Position numbers and translations under genes: made by a program. From contig OZ255707.1 in the NCBI GenBank assembly GCA_965277075.1, positions 372,001-436,000 on the forward strand: DNA of 64,000 nucleotides. The letters are read 5' to 3'. The notes below the pieces were generated by a model. It searched no databases. It was given only the letters and a program-made list of their open reading frames with translations, and was not told the origin of the DNA. This stretch comes from Lustribacter sp965277075. Its GTDB lineage: Bacteria > Vulcanimicrobiota > Vulcanimicrobiia > Vulcanimicrobiales > Vulcanimicrobiaceae. Shown here in pieces: positions 50,715-57,775 of the stretch. The number at the start of each line of letters is the position of its first letter. The first letter of the stretch is position 1.

Positions 50715-51562
50715 CGCCGAATGTCGCGTTCTTCAACGATCGTGTCTTCACCGCGCTCGCTGAGGTGCGCGGCGAGGCGGTGGGAGAGGTACACCGAGCG
50801 ATGGCGTCCGCCGGTGCAGCCGATCGCGAACGTCAACTGCGATTTGCCCTCGGCGCGCGCGCGCGGTACGACGAAATCGATGAGCGCGAAGAAGCGCTCG
50901 AGAAACGGTTCTAGATCCGGGACGGCTGCCAGGTATGCCTGCACGGCCGCGTCGTTACCGGTCAGCGGCCGCAGATTCGGGACGTAATGCGGGTTCGGCA
51001 AGAAACGTACGTCGAACACCCAGTCGGCATCGAGCGGCACGCCGAACTTATAACCGAACGCGATAATGGTAACGCGCGTGTGCTTCGCGCCGTCGGAGAC
51101 GAACGCCGAAGCGATGTGCTCCTTGAGCATACCTTGCGTGAAGTTCGTCGTGTCCCAGACGAAGTCTGCGCGCTCGCGCAACGTCGCGAGCGACGCGCGT
51201 TCGGTCGAGATTGCGTCGACGAGCGTCGGTGCGGAAACACCGAGCGGATGTCGTCTCCGCGTTTCACTGTACCGGCGCACGAGCGTCTGATCGTCGGCGT
51301 CGAGAAAGAGCAGCTCGGGTCGACGGCCCGACGCCTCGAGAGCGTCGAGCGTCGCCATTGCGTCGCCGAATGCACCGCCGGTGCGGACATCGAACGCGAC
51401 CGCCGCCGTCTCGCGTTCGGTCTTCGCGACAAGGTCGACGTACGAGGAAGCCAACACCGGCGGGACGTTGTCGAGGCACGCAAACCCGAAATCTTCGAAC
51501 GATTTCATCGCCTGGCTCTTGCCTGCGCCTGAAAGCCCCGTTACGATGACGAGACGCCGCAT
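50711..51562 (-). CDS. rapZ: RNase adapter / nucleotide-binding protein RapZ (YvcJ)
   Basis: 283 residues: P-loop GLSGAGKS, FACLDNVPP, FDVRTGGAF, LFLDADDQTLVRRYSETRRRHPL and the C-terminal domain with SFGYKFG-like IIAFGYKFGVP, FDVRFLPNPHYV and IGCTGGRHRSVYL. Regulates amino-sugar metabolism through RNA decay in enterobacteria. ATG 51562 abuts the divergent DUF2203 ATG in a CATATG palindrome; a GTG two codons earlier is possible. Confidence 0.95.
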   Translation of the reverse strand: MRRLVIVTGLSGAGKSQAMKSFEDFGFACLDNVPPVLASSYVDLVAKTERETAAVAFDVRTGGAFGDAMATLDALEASGRRPELLFLDADDQTLVRRYSETRRRHPLGVSAPTLVDAISTERASLATLRERADFVWDTTNFTQGMLKEHIASAFVSDGAKHTRVTIIAFGYKFGVPLDADWVFDVRFLPNPHYVPNLRPLTGNDAAVQAYLAAVPDLEPFLERFFALIDFVVPRARAEGKSQLTFAIGCTGGRHRSVYLSHRLAAHLSERGEDTIVEERDIRR

Positions 51563-51940
51563 ATGCACGTCTTTTCGCCCGAACGCGCCAACGCCCTCAT
51601 TCCGGTCCTCACGCCGCTGCTCGAGCAGTTGTGGGAGAAGCGCCGCGATCTCGCTATTCGCTTACTGGAAACCGATCCCGCGCTGCGCGCTGCGCGCGGC
51701 GTTCCCGCGCGTCGGCCGTCGCGGCGCTTCACGGATCTCAAGGCCGAAATCGTGCATCTGATCAACCGGATCGAAGCGTACGGCTGCGTCGTCAAAGACA
51801 TCGATCTCGGGCTGCTCGATTTTCCGTCGATCCGTGACGGACGTCCGATCTATCTGTGCTGGAAAGCCGGCGAGGTGCACCTCACGCATTGGCACGGCAC
51901 GGACGAAACGTTCGGCGACCGAAAGCCGCTCGAAATCTAA
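51563..51940 (+). CDS. DUF2203 family protein
   Basis: 125 residues with the DUF2203 pattern: FSPERANALIPVLTPLLEQLW, DLKAEIVHLINRIEAYGCVVKDIDLGLLDFPS and VYLCWKxGE-like IYLCWKAGEVHLTHWHG. Mostly helical, function unknown. It shares its start palindrome with rapZ on the other strand and ends with a four-base convergent overlap with the DUF1858 gene, so it is fully enclosed by opposite-strand genes. Confidence 0.88.
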   Translation: MHVFSPERANALIPVLTPLLEQLWEKRRDLAIRLLETDPALRAARGVPARRPSRRFTDLKAEIVHLINRIEAYGCVVKDIDLGLLDFPSIRDGRPIYLCWKAGEVHLTHWHGTDETFGDRKPLEI

Positions 51941-52329
51941 ACGGCGGCGGCTTCGACCTTGATGAAGTCTTCGGCAAGACCCTGGAGACGAACGTCGCCG
52001 AACTCGACTGTATACGCGCCGGCGGCAAGGTCGGTGACTTTGCCGGTCTCCGGCACGTTCGCGAGCTGCGGAACTTTCGCGCGAATCTCGTCGGGAAGAC
52101 GCACGACGTCGCCGACGGCGAGCAACGGCTGATCGAAGAGGTTCTCGAGGTCCGCCATTAGCATCGCAAGCGGGATGCCGTAGCCCTCGCTGACTTGTTC
52201 GATCGTCTCGGTTTCGCTGATCGCGCAGTTCGAGCAGCCACCGAGGTGGAAGCGGGCGAACACGCGTCGCGCACCGGCATGCGTCTTGAACGCTTGCTCG
52301 ACGGTCATATCTTTATCGAAAGTCGCCAT
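51937..52329 (-). CDS. DUF1858 domain protein with extra C-terminal segment
   Basis: 130 residues. The N-terminal 65 residues follow DUF1858 (MTVEQAFKTHAGARRVFARFHLGGCSNCAISETETIEQVSEGYGI, cut here: Cys pair GGCSNC), a helical domain linked to redox or Fe-S functions. The last 65 residues (VVRLPDEIRAKVPQLANVP, FGDVRLQGLAEDFIKV) look like a small beta domain of unknown type. ATG 52329 is favoured over TTG 52347. It follows rnpB on the minus strand after 48 bases. Confidence 0.8.
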   Translation of the reverse strand: MATFDKDMTVEQAFKTHAGARRVFARFHLGGCSNCAISETETIEQVSEGYGIPLAMLMADLENLFDQPLLAVGDVVRLPDEIRAKVPQLANVPETGKVTDLAAGAYTVEFGDVRLQGLAEDFIKVEAAAV

Positions 52330-52377
52330 AGTAATCAATTCGCTCAACGCGTCGCCGATTCCGTGGGTTGCGCATGC

Positions 52378-52770
52378 GAAGTCCGCCTGTAAGCCGGATT
52401 CTGTCCCGCCAGGCGGTGGTCATCATCTCTCTGGGGCCGTCGTTACCGGCGACCTCGATGCGATGCGGCTCGTTCGGCCGGGCCGGCCGCCGCGCGAACG
52501 CGGGATGCGAGCGATCTTGCTTCAGGTGGGGTTTACCGCGCGAGCACGTCACCGTGCGTCGCCGTGAGCTCTTACCTCACGATTTCACCCTTAGGTGTTG
52601 CGGCTCGACTTCGCTCGCCGCAACACAACCGCTAAGCGGCTGTCATTACCCGGTATGTTTCTGTGGCACTTTCCTTCGAGTTGCCCCGACAGGCCGTTAG
52701 CCTGCACCCTGCCCGATGAAGCCCGGACTTTCCTCGACGACCGCGTCGTCGCGATGACCCGGCGAACTTC
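52378..52770 (-). ncRNA. rnpB: RNase P RNA (type A-like)
   Basis: Catalytic RNA for tRNA 5' maturation, read on the minus strand. P1 forms between GAAGTTCGCC at the 5' end and GGCGGACTTC at the 3' end, ten base pairs. Conserved regions are visible: GAGGAAAGTCCGGGC (CR I / P4 5' side), GGGTGCAGGCTAACGGCC, ACAGAAACATACCG, a GGTAAGAGCTCACG segment and the terminal CAGAATCCGGCTTAC (CR V). About 393 bases, the normal size. Its 5' end is 13 bases after tRNA-Ala. Confidence 0.95.
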
Positions 52771-52783
52771 GCTCGTTCGATGG

Positions 52784-52856
52784 TGGAGGCAAGGAGACTC
52801 GAACTCCTGACCCTCTGCATGCCATGCAGATGCTCTACCAACTGAGCTATGCCCCC
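52784..52856 (-). tRNA. tRNA-Ala(GGC)
   Basis: 73 bases. Acceptor GGGGGCA/TGCCTCC, D-arm GCTC...GAGC, anticodon loop ATGGCAT giving GGC, T-arm AGGAG TTCGAGT CTCCT. CCA is encoded at 52783-52781. Same strand as rnpB and directly upstream of it. Confidence 0.95.
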
Positions 52857-52890
52857 GCGACCGAACCAACGCCAGTTCGGAAGGGCGCGA

Positions 52891-53874
52891 TTACCGTCCT
52901 TCGCTTGAAGCGGTTTGGGAACGGGCGGGTAGCTTGAAGACGCGAAAGAGGAGCACGAGCGACGGGATCAAGACGACGAAACCGACGCCCGTCGCGATCA
53001 AAAATGCGACGATCATGGCTTCGCTCGATGCGGCTTGCGCGAACGTGTACCGGTGCGGAATCAGAAATGGCGCCTGCGCGCCGAACCAGCCGCCGAGAAT
53101 AGCGGCCGACTCGGTCGCGACCGCGACGCGTGCCCACGTGTCGCGCCGCTTGATGACGCTGAAGATGACCGCGACGCCGGCGACGAGTGCAACGGTGACC
53201 GCCGCAATTGCCGCATCTCCGCGAAGCGTTGCGAACATTTGCGGTTCGGTCGTTGCGGCGAAGACCGCGGGCGCGAGTCCGAGAATCCACACGGCGATCG
53301 TTGCCCGCACGGCGCGCCGCCGAAAGTCGGCGCGGAGCGCATCGTCGGAGATTTCACTGAGAATGAAAACGGCCGCGGTTTGCGCGCACACGGCGACCGC
53401 AAAGAATCCGACCGCGAGCGCAAACGGCGACAGCCAGCCATAGGATCCGGTCGCGAGCGATCCGATCGCGTCACCGAGAAAGAACGGCGCGATCAGCGAT
53501 GCGATTCCGAAGACGAGTTGCCACGAGCGCGTGAGCGCCTGCGAATCCGTCGCGTAGTTGCGAAAGACGAACGCTGCGCCGCGCAACACGATTCCGATAA
53601 GCGCGAACGACAGCGGTGCGTAGAGTCCGATCGCGACGTCGGCGTAGGCAAGCGGGAAGCACGTAAACGAGAGCACGATGATGTAGATCAGCCAGACGTG
53701 GTTGGCTTCCCAAACCGGGCCGATCGCGTGCGTGATCGCGTCGCGCTGCGCCCCGGCGCGCGGCCCGGACGCAAGCAAATCCCACACGCCCCCGCCGAAG
53801 TCGGCGCCCCCGAGCACGGCGTAGAGGATCATCGCGACGCCGGCGACCGCGACGATCGCGGCGACCGCGCTCAC
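52891..53874 (-). CDS. cydB: Cytochrome bd-type quinol oxidase subunit II
   Basis: 327 residues, about eight transmembrane helices. YAVLGGADFGGGVWDLLASG, GPVWEANHVWLIYIIVLSFTCFPLAYA and a middle FALIGIVLRGAAFVFRNY are standard CydB blocks. GTG 53874 overlaps the cydA TGA. Longer open frame upstream is antisense noise. Forms the terminal oxidase with CydA; high-oxygen-affinity quinol oxidation. Confidence 0.93.
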   Translation of the reverse strand: MSAVAAIVAVAGVAMILYAVLGGADFGGGVWDLLASGPRAGAQRDAITHAIGPVWEANHVWLIYIIVLSFTCFPLAYADVAIGLYAPLSFALIGIVLRGAAFVFRNYATDSQALTRSWQLVFGIASLIAPFFLGDAIGSLATGSYGWLSPFALAVGFFAVAVCAQTAAVFILSEISDDALRADFRRRAVRATIAVWILGLAPAVFAATTEPQMFATLRGDAAIAAVTVALVAGVAVIFSVIKRRDTWARVAVATESAAILGGWFGAQAPFLIPHRYTFAQAASSEAMIVAFLIATGVGFVVLIPSLVLLFRVFKLPARSQTASSEGR

Positions 53875-55199
53875 GTCGGCGCCGGTGCGGTGCCGGCGAG
53901 CGGCGGACGAGTTGTCGGATCGTGCGTTGTGCCGAGCCGCACGAGCAGCCACCAGCACATCGCGGCGAGCACGACGTACATGAACGAGAAGCCGAAGAAG
54001 CGGACGTCGAGATTGGGTGACGTCGTCGCCGCGTCCGCGGTACGCAAGAGTCCGCGCGCGATCCACGGCTGACGCCCGAACTCGGTCACAAACCAGCCCG
54101 CCTCGAGCGCCACGAGCGCAAGCGGCGCCGCGAGCGCGATCGCCGCCGCGAGAACGCGATGCAGCTGGCGCTTGCGAACCGTCGCGACGAACCACACGAG
54201 CGCGATGAGCAGCAGGGTCGAACCCGATCCGACCATCGCGTCGAACGAGAGGTGCGTCGCCGCAATCGGAGGCCGATCGTTCGCAGCGACGCGATCGAGT
54301 CCGGTGACCTCGGCGTGCGGATCGAACGCGACGAGAACGCTGAGCATATAGGGAATTTCAATGGCGTGGATGATGTCGCCGTTCGCGGTCGGGATGCCGC
54401 CGATCGTCATCGGCGCGTCGTGTTGCGTCGTACGCAGCACTTCCATCGCTGCAAATTTGGCGGGTTCGTGGTCGGCATCGAAACGAGCGACGACGTCGCC
54501 GAGGACGACTTGCAACGGAATCGCGACGGCGGCAACGATCATCGCGACCCGCAAGCCCGCGGCTACAGCCGGCGTGCGCTTCCCGCGCAACCACGCGAGC
54601 GCACAGACGCCGGCGGTCGCAAAGCCGGTGAACACGTACGCCGCGAGCGTTCCATGCGATACTTCCGTGCGCCACGGCAGCGCGAACATCGCGACCAGCG
54701 GCTGAACGTCCGTCACACGGCCGTGCGCGATGCGAAACCCGGTCGGCATCTGCATCCACGAATTGACGAGCGTGATAAACGCGGCTGAGACCGGACCCGA
54801 AATGACGATCGGTAACGCCGCCAGCCAATGCGCACGCGGCGAGAGCTTGTCCCAACCGTAGAGATAGAGTCCGATGAAGATCGCTTCGATAAAGAACGCA
54901 AAGCCTTCGAGCCCGAACGGCAGGCCGATAACACCGCCTGCATTGCGCATAAATTCGGGAAACAGCAAACCGATTTCAAACGACAGAATCGTTCCGGACA
55001 CTGCACCCACGGCGAACAGAATCGCCATGCCCTTGGCCCACGTGCGTGCGATATCGTAATACGCGCGGTCGCGCGTGCGCAGCCACATTCCCTCGGCGAT
55101 GAACACGAGTAACGGCAAGCCGACGCCGAGCGCTGCGAAGATGATGTGAAAGGCCAGCGACGTGCCCATTTGCGCCCGCGCGGCGATCACGGTATCCAT
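53871..55199 (-). CDS. cydA: Cytochrome bd-type quinol oxidase subunit I
   Basis: 442 residues with nine or so transmembrane helices. The haem b595 ligand region is in SLAFHIIFAALGVGLPLLV, the LFSFEIGLLFPE-like LSFEIGLLFPEFM and GLEGFAFFIEAIFIGLYLYGW blocks are kept, and the GRQPW signature is in VTEFGRQPWIA. The length indicates a short Q-loop (CIO-like) subtype. TATACT lies six bases before ATG 55199, implying a leaderless message. No cydX or cydDC is seen in the window. Confidence 0.95.
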   Translation of the reverse strand: MDTVIAARAQMGTSLAFHIIFAALGVGLPLLVFIAEGMWLRTRDRAYYDIARTWAKGMAILFAVGAVSGTILSFEIGLLFPEFMRNAGGVIGLPFGLEGFAFFIEAIFIGLYLYGWDKLSPRAHWLAALPIVISGPVSAAFITLVNSWMQMPTGFRIAHGRVTDVQPLVAMFALPWRTEVSHGTLAAYVFTGFATAGVCALAWLRGKRTPAVAAGLRVAMIVAAVAIPLQVVLGDVVARFDADHEPAKFAAMEVLRTTQHDAPMTIGGIPTANGDIIHAIEIPYMLSVLVAFDPHAEVTGLDRVAANDRPPIAATHLSFDAMVGSGSTLLLIALVWFVATVRKRQLHRVLAAAIALAAPLALVALEAGWFVTEFGRQPWIARGLLRTADAATTSPNLDVRFFGFSFMYVVLAAMCWWLLVRLGTTHDPTTRPPLAGTAPAPT

Positions 55200-55205
55200 G
55201 GATCG

Positions 55206-55211
55206 AGTATA
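55206..55211 (-). promoter_or_regulatory. -10 box placed for a leaderless cydA transcript
   Basis: Read on the minus strand, TATACT is followed by six bases and then the cydA ATG, so transcription would start at or next to the A of ATG. No ribosome site lies in between. Confidence 0.5.
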
Positions 55212-55294
55212 GCGCGATTCTCACGCGCGGCCGAGTGGCTTTGTCGCCGGACTTTGATTCAACGGCGCGAATCAGTGTTCGGAGGGGTACCGTT

Positions 55295-55603
55295 GTGGTT
55301 CACTGCGTTACATTCGAATTGATCGGTCTGCGATTGCCGGATGAGACAGCGCGCATCGAAGCCGCGGTCAAAGCGTTGGGCCCGGCCTATGCGTTTATGA
55401 AGAACGCCTGGTTCGTGGAGACCGAACTCGACAATCGTGAGATTTCGGAACGGGTGGCAGCCTTGCTTCGTGCCAAGGATCGGCTCGTCGTTACGCGCGT
55501 GTACAAAGATTGGATCGCCGCGAACCTGACGCCCGAAGAAACCGAGTGGCTCGGTTCGCGCAACTTCACCGGGGTGACCGACCCGCCGCTCTTCCAGCGT
55601 TGA
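55295..55603 (+). CDS. Small alpha/beta protein of Cas2/SinR-like type
   Basis: 102 residues. GTG 55295 has GGAGGGG seven bases upstream; the open frame continues to 55235 but without such a site. Pattern beta-alpha-beta-beta-alpha-beta: VVHCVTFELIGLRLPDETARIEAAVKAL (short strands), AWFVETELDNREISERVAALL and RLVVTRVYKDWIAANLTPEETEWL. This resembles stand-alone ferredoxin-like proteins often named SinR family or VapD/Cas2-like. No CRISPR array is in the window, so a CRISPR role is not implied. Confidence 0.65.
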   Translation: MVHCVTFELIGLRLPDETARIEAAVKALGPAYAFMKNAWFVETELDNREISERVAALLRAKDRLVVTRVYKDWIAANLTPEETEWLGSRNFTGVTDPPLFQR

Positions 55604-55645
55604 CGCTACGCCGGAAGAGCTGCAGCTGCGGCTCGTGATAGGGCA

Positions 55646-57775
55646 CTAAATACCGACGACCGCTTTGATCAGATGCCGGGCGAACGGAACGCCGAGCCCG
55701 GTTACCGCGTCCCAGCCGACGCTCGACTGGAAGCCGGGTGCGGGCGAAGCCGACGTCGGTGCGCACGAGCCGGCGAACGCGCACGGCAGAACGCCGTTGT
55801 TGCCGAACGTGACGTCGTAGATGCTCGTGCTGTAGACGGATTGTGTCTGGTAGAGCTTCCAGAGCAGCGGCGCTGCGTTGCCCAGGCGATACGGCTTCGC
55901 GCCGGTCGCAACCGAACAGCTCGGCGTCTTTGCGCACGCGCTCAGGACGATGGCCCACATTGCGGCCATCTCCGGCGCAGCGACGCTCGTCCCACCGTAA
56001 CGCCTCGGCGAGCCGCCGAATGCGACATTGGCGACCGTATCGACGCCGGTCACCGGATCGGCATCAAGAGAAATATCCGGCAGAACGCGACCGCCGGTCA
56101 ACTGCGCGGCAGCGCACAGTGAATTCCCGGCTGTGTTGCTCGCTGCCGCGCTCAAGGTGCCCGTTTCATAACTTGGCTGCACTTGCCACGGCGGTACCGG
56201 CGTTATGCACGAGACACCGCCGCCGCTTGCACCGCCGGTGGCCGTTTGCTGACCCCAGCCCGTAATCGGACCCGCGAACGTACCCGAATTGTTGAGCGGA
56301 AGCGTGACGCCGCCGACCGCCGTAACGTTCATGTCGGACGATGGTTCGCTCACACACGTGAGTGAGTCGATTGCCGCTCCGAGAGAATAGCCGGCGCAGC
56401 CTTGCGCCCCGGCGTCGCCGGAACTGAAGAAGGCCGCGATACCTTCGCTGGCGAGCGCCGCCATTTCAGACGGAACGAGCGCCGAGGGGTCGTAACCGTC
56501 CAACGCGTTTGCAAAATAGTTCGTCCCTTGAAAAACCTCCGGGCCGCCGTAACTTCCGCTGACGACATCAGCCGTGTCGTCGGCGATGATTTGCTGGATC
56601 TCATCATCGCTTTCGATCAGGCCCTGATAGGCGTAACCGAGATTGGTCGTCGGATCCGGTGCACACGGTGTCGGATCGCCCGGCGTGTTGCACTCCGCCG
56701 GCACGTAGGCGAGGTAAAAAGCAACGGTTGCGTCGCGCGCGAGCAATGCCTGTTCGGTATCGATCTGCGCTTCAAAGTCTTCCGGGTTGCACGCAGTGGT
56801 CGGGGAATCCGACGGGCTGAAATTCGGATTGCTCCCGACGCTGCATGGTGCCGTCACGGCCGGCGGCGTTGCCGTCGGCGACCCGCCGGTATTTGCAGCA
56901 CTGTTCGCGTTCACCGGCGGAAACGTCAACGTCGCCGATCCCGTGAGACCGTATTGTGCTTTATATCGCGCGAAGTCGACCTGCATCGCCGGTCCGGTGC
57001 CGATGATCCCGATCGTTACGCCGGTTCCGGTAAAGCCGGCAGCGTAGGCGGAATCGAAGTCGAACGCCGCCGCGATTTGCTGAGGTGCGTATGCAGCGAT
57101 CGACGTCTGACTCGGGGCGCCGGTCGCCGGTACGAGATTACGCCAATGCGCAGCCGGATCGACGACCGCATTAGCAATCGAAGCGATCGGCAACGCTTTT
57201 GCAAACTGGACGTTCCCCATCGGCGCAAGTAGCGTGTGGCCTTCCCGGCTTCGGAAGAAGCCGAACGTCGTGCCGATCGCTTTTTCCATCATCGTGCGCG
57301 GACCGGCAACGGTAAGCGCGAGACGCTGCGGCCAGCTCCCGACTTTTAAGCCGTACGATGCGAAATACGTAGCGACGGCACTGTAATCGGCCGTCGTCGC
57401 GCCGAAACGACTCCCGATTTCCGACGGCGACAAGAAATGGCGATACGCCGCGCTCGCCGGTGTGTTCGCCTGTTGCGCGTACGTCGCTAGGCCCGCAGCA
57501 TTTTGAAGCGTTGGAACGATGTGCAGGACAACGCTTGCGATGCTCTTCGCCGGACCGATATAGGTGGCCGTGCTCGCGAAGGCTTTCGAGGCGTGGAGTT
57601 GGGCGGTCGTTCGACTCGACGTCGACGCACCGGATGATCCGCCGGTACCAACGGTCGATGCGACCGGTGGTACCGGTGCGAGAGACTGCGATCCGCCGCC
57701 GCCGGAACAGGCGGTGAAGGCGACGAGCGTCGTAACGACGAGCGCGCGCTGGGCGCGCCGAACAGCGGCTGTCAC
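55646..57775 (-). CDS. S53 family peptidase (sedolisin / pro-kumamolisin) lipoprotein
   Basis: 709 residues. A lipoprotein signal (ALVVTTLVAFTAC) is followed by a Gly/Ser linker. A pro-kumamolisin activation domain spans about 60-210 (YRHFLSPSEIGSRFGATTADYSAV, LTVAGPRTMMEKAIGTTFGFF). The catalytic domain has Glu335 and Asp339 in FEAQIDTE, the SSGDAG oxyanion Asp and Ser597 in GGTSVAAPEMA. Sedolisins are acid-active secreted serine-carboxyl peptidases. The start overlaps the stop of the preceding lipoprotein gene as ATGA, so the two are co-translated. Confidence 0.92.
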   Translation of the reverse strand: MTAAVRRAQRALVVTTLVAFTACSGGGGSQSLAPVPPVASTVGTGGSSGASTSSRTTAQLHASKAFASTATYIGPAKSIASVVLHIVPTLQNAAGLATYAQQANTPASAAYRHFLSPSEIGSRFGATTADYSAVATYFASYGLKVGSWPQRLALTVAGPRTMMEKAIGTTFGFFRSREGHTLLAPMGNVQFAKALPIASIANAVVDPAAHWRNLVPATGAPSQTSIAAYAPQQIAAAFDFDSAYAAGFTGTGVTIGIIGTGPAMQVDFARYKAQYGLTGSATLTFPPVNANSAANTGGSPTATPPAVTAPCSVGSNPNFSPSDSPTTACNPEDFEAQIDTEQALLARDATVAFYLAYVPAECNTPGDPTPCAPDPTTNLGYAYQGLIESDDEIQQIIADDTADVVSGSYGGPEVFQGTNYFANALDGYDPSALVPSEMAALASEGIAAFFSSGDAGAQGCAGYSLGAAIDSLTCVSEPSSDMNVTAVGGVTLPLNNSGTFAGPITGWGQQTATGGASGGGVSCITPVPPWQVQPSYETGTLSAAASNTAGNSLCAAAQLTGGRVLPDISLDADPVTGVDTVANVAFGGSPRRYGGTSVAAPEMAAMWAIVLSACAKTPSCSVATGAKPYRLGNAAPLLWKLYQTQSVYSTSIYDVTFGNNGVLPCAFAGSCAPTSASPAPGFQSSVGWDAVTGLGVPFARHLIKAVVGI

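Noticed and set aside
55295..55603. Cas2 as evidence of a CRISPR system
   Set aside because: No repeat-spacer array and no other cas genes anywhere in the window; only the fold resemblance is claimed.
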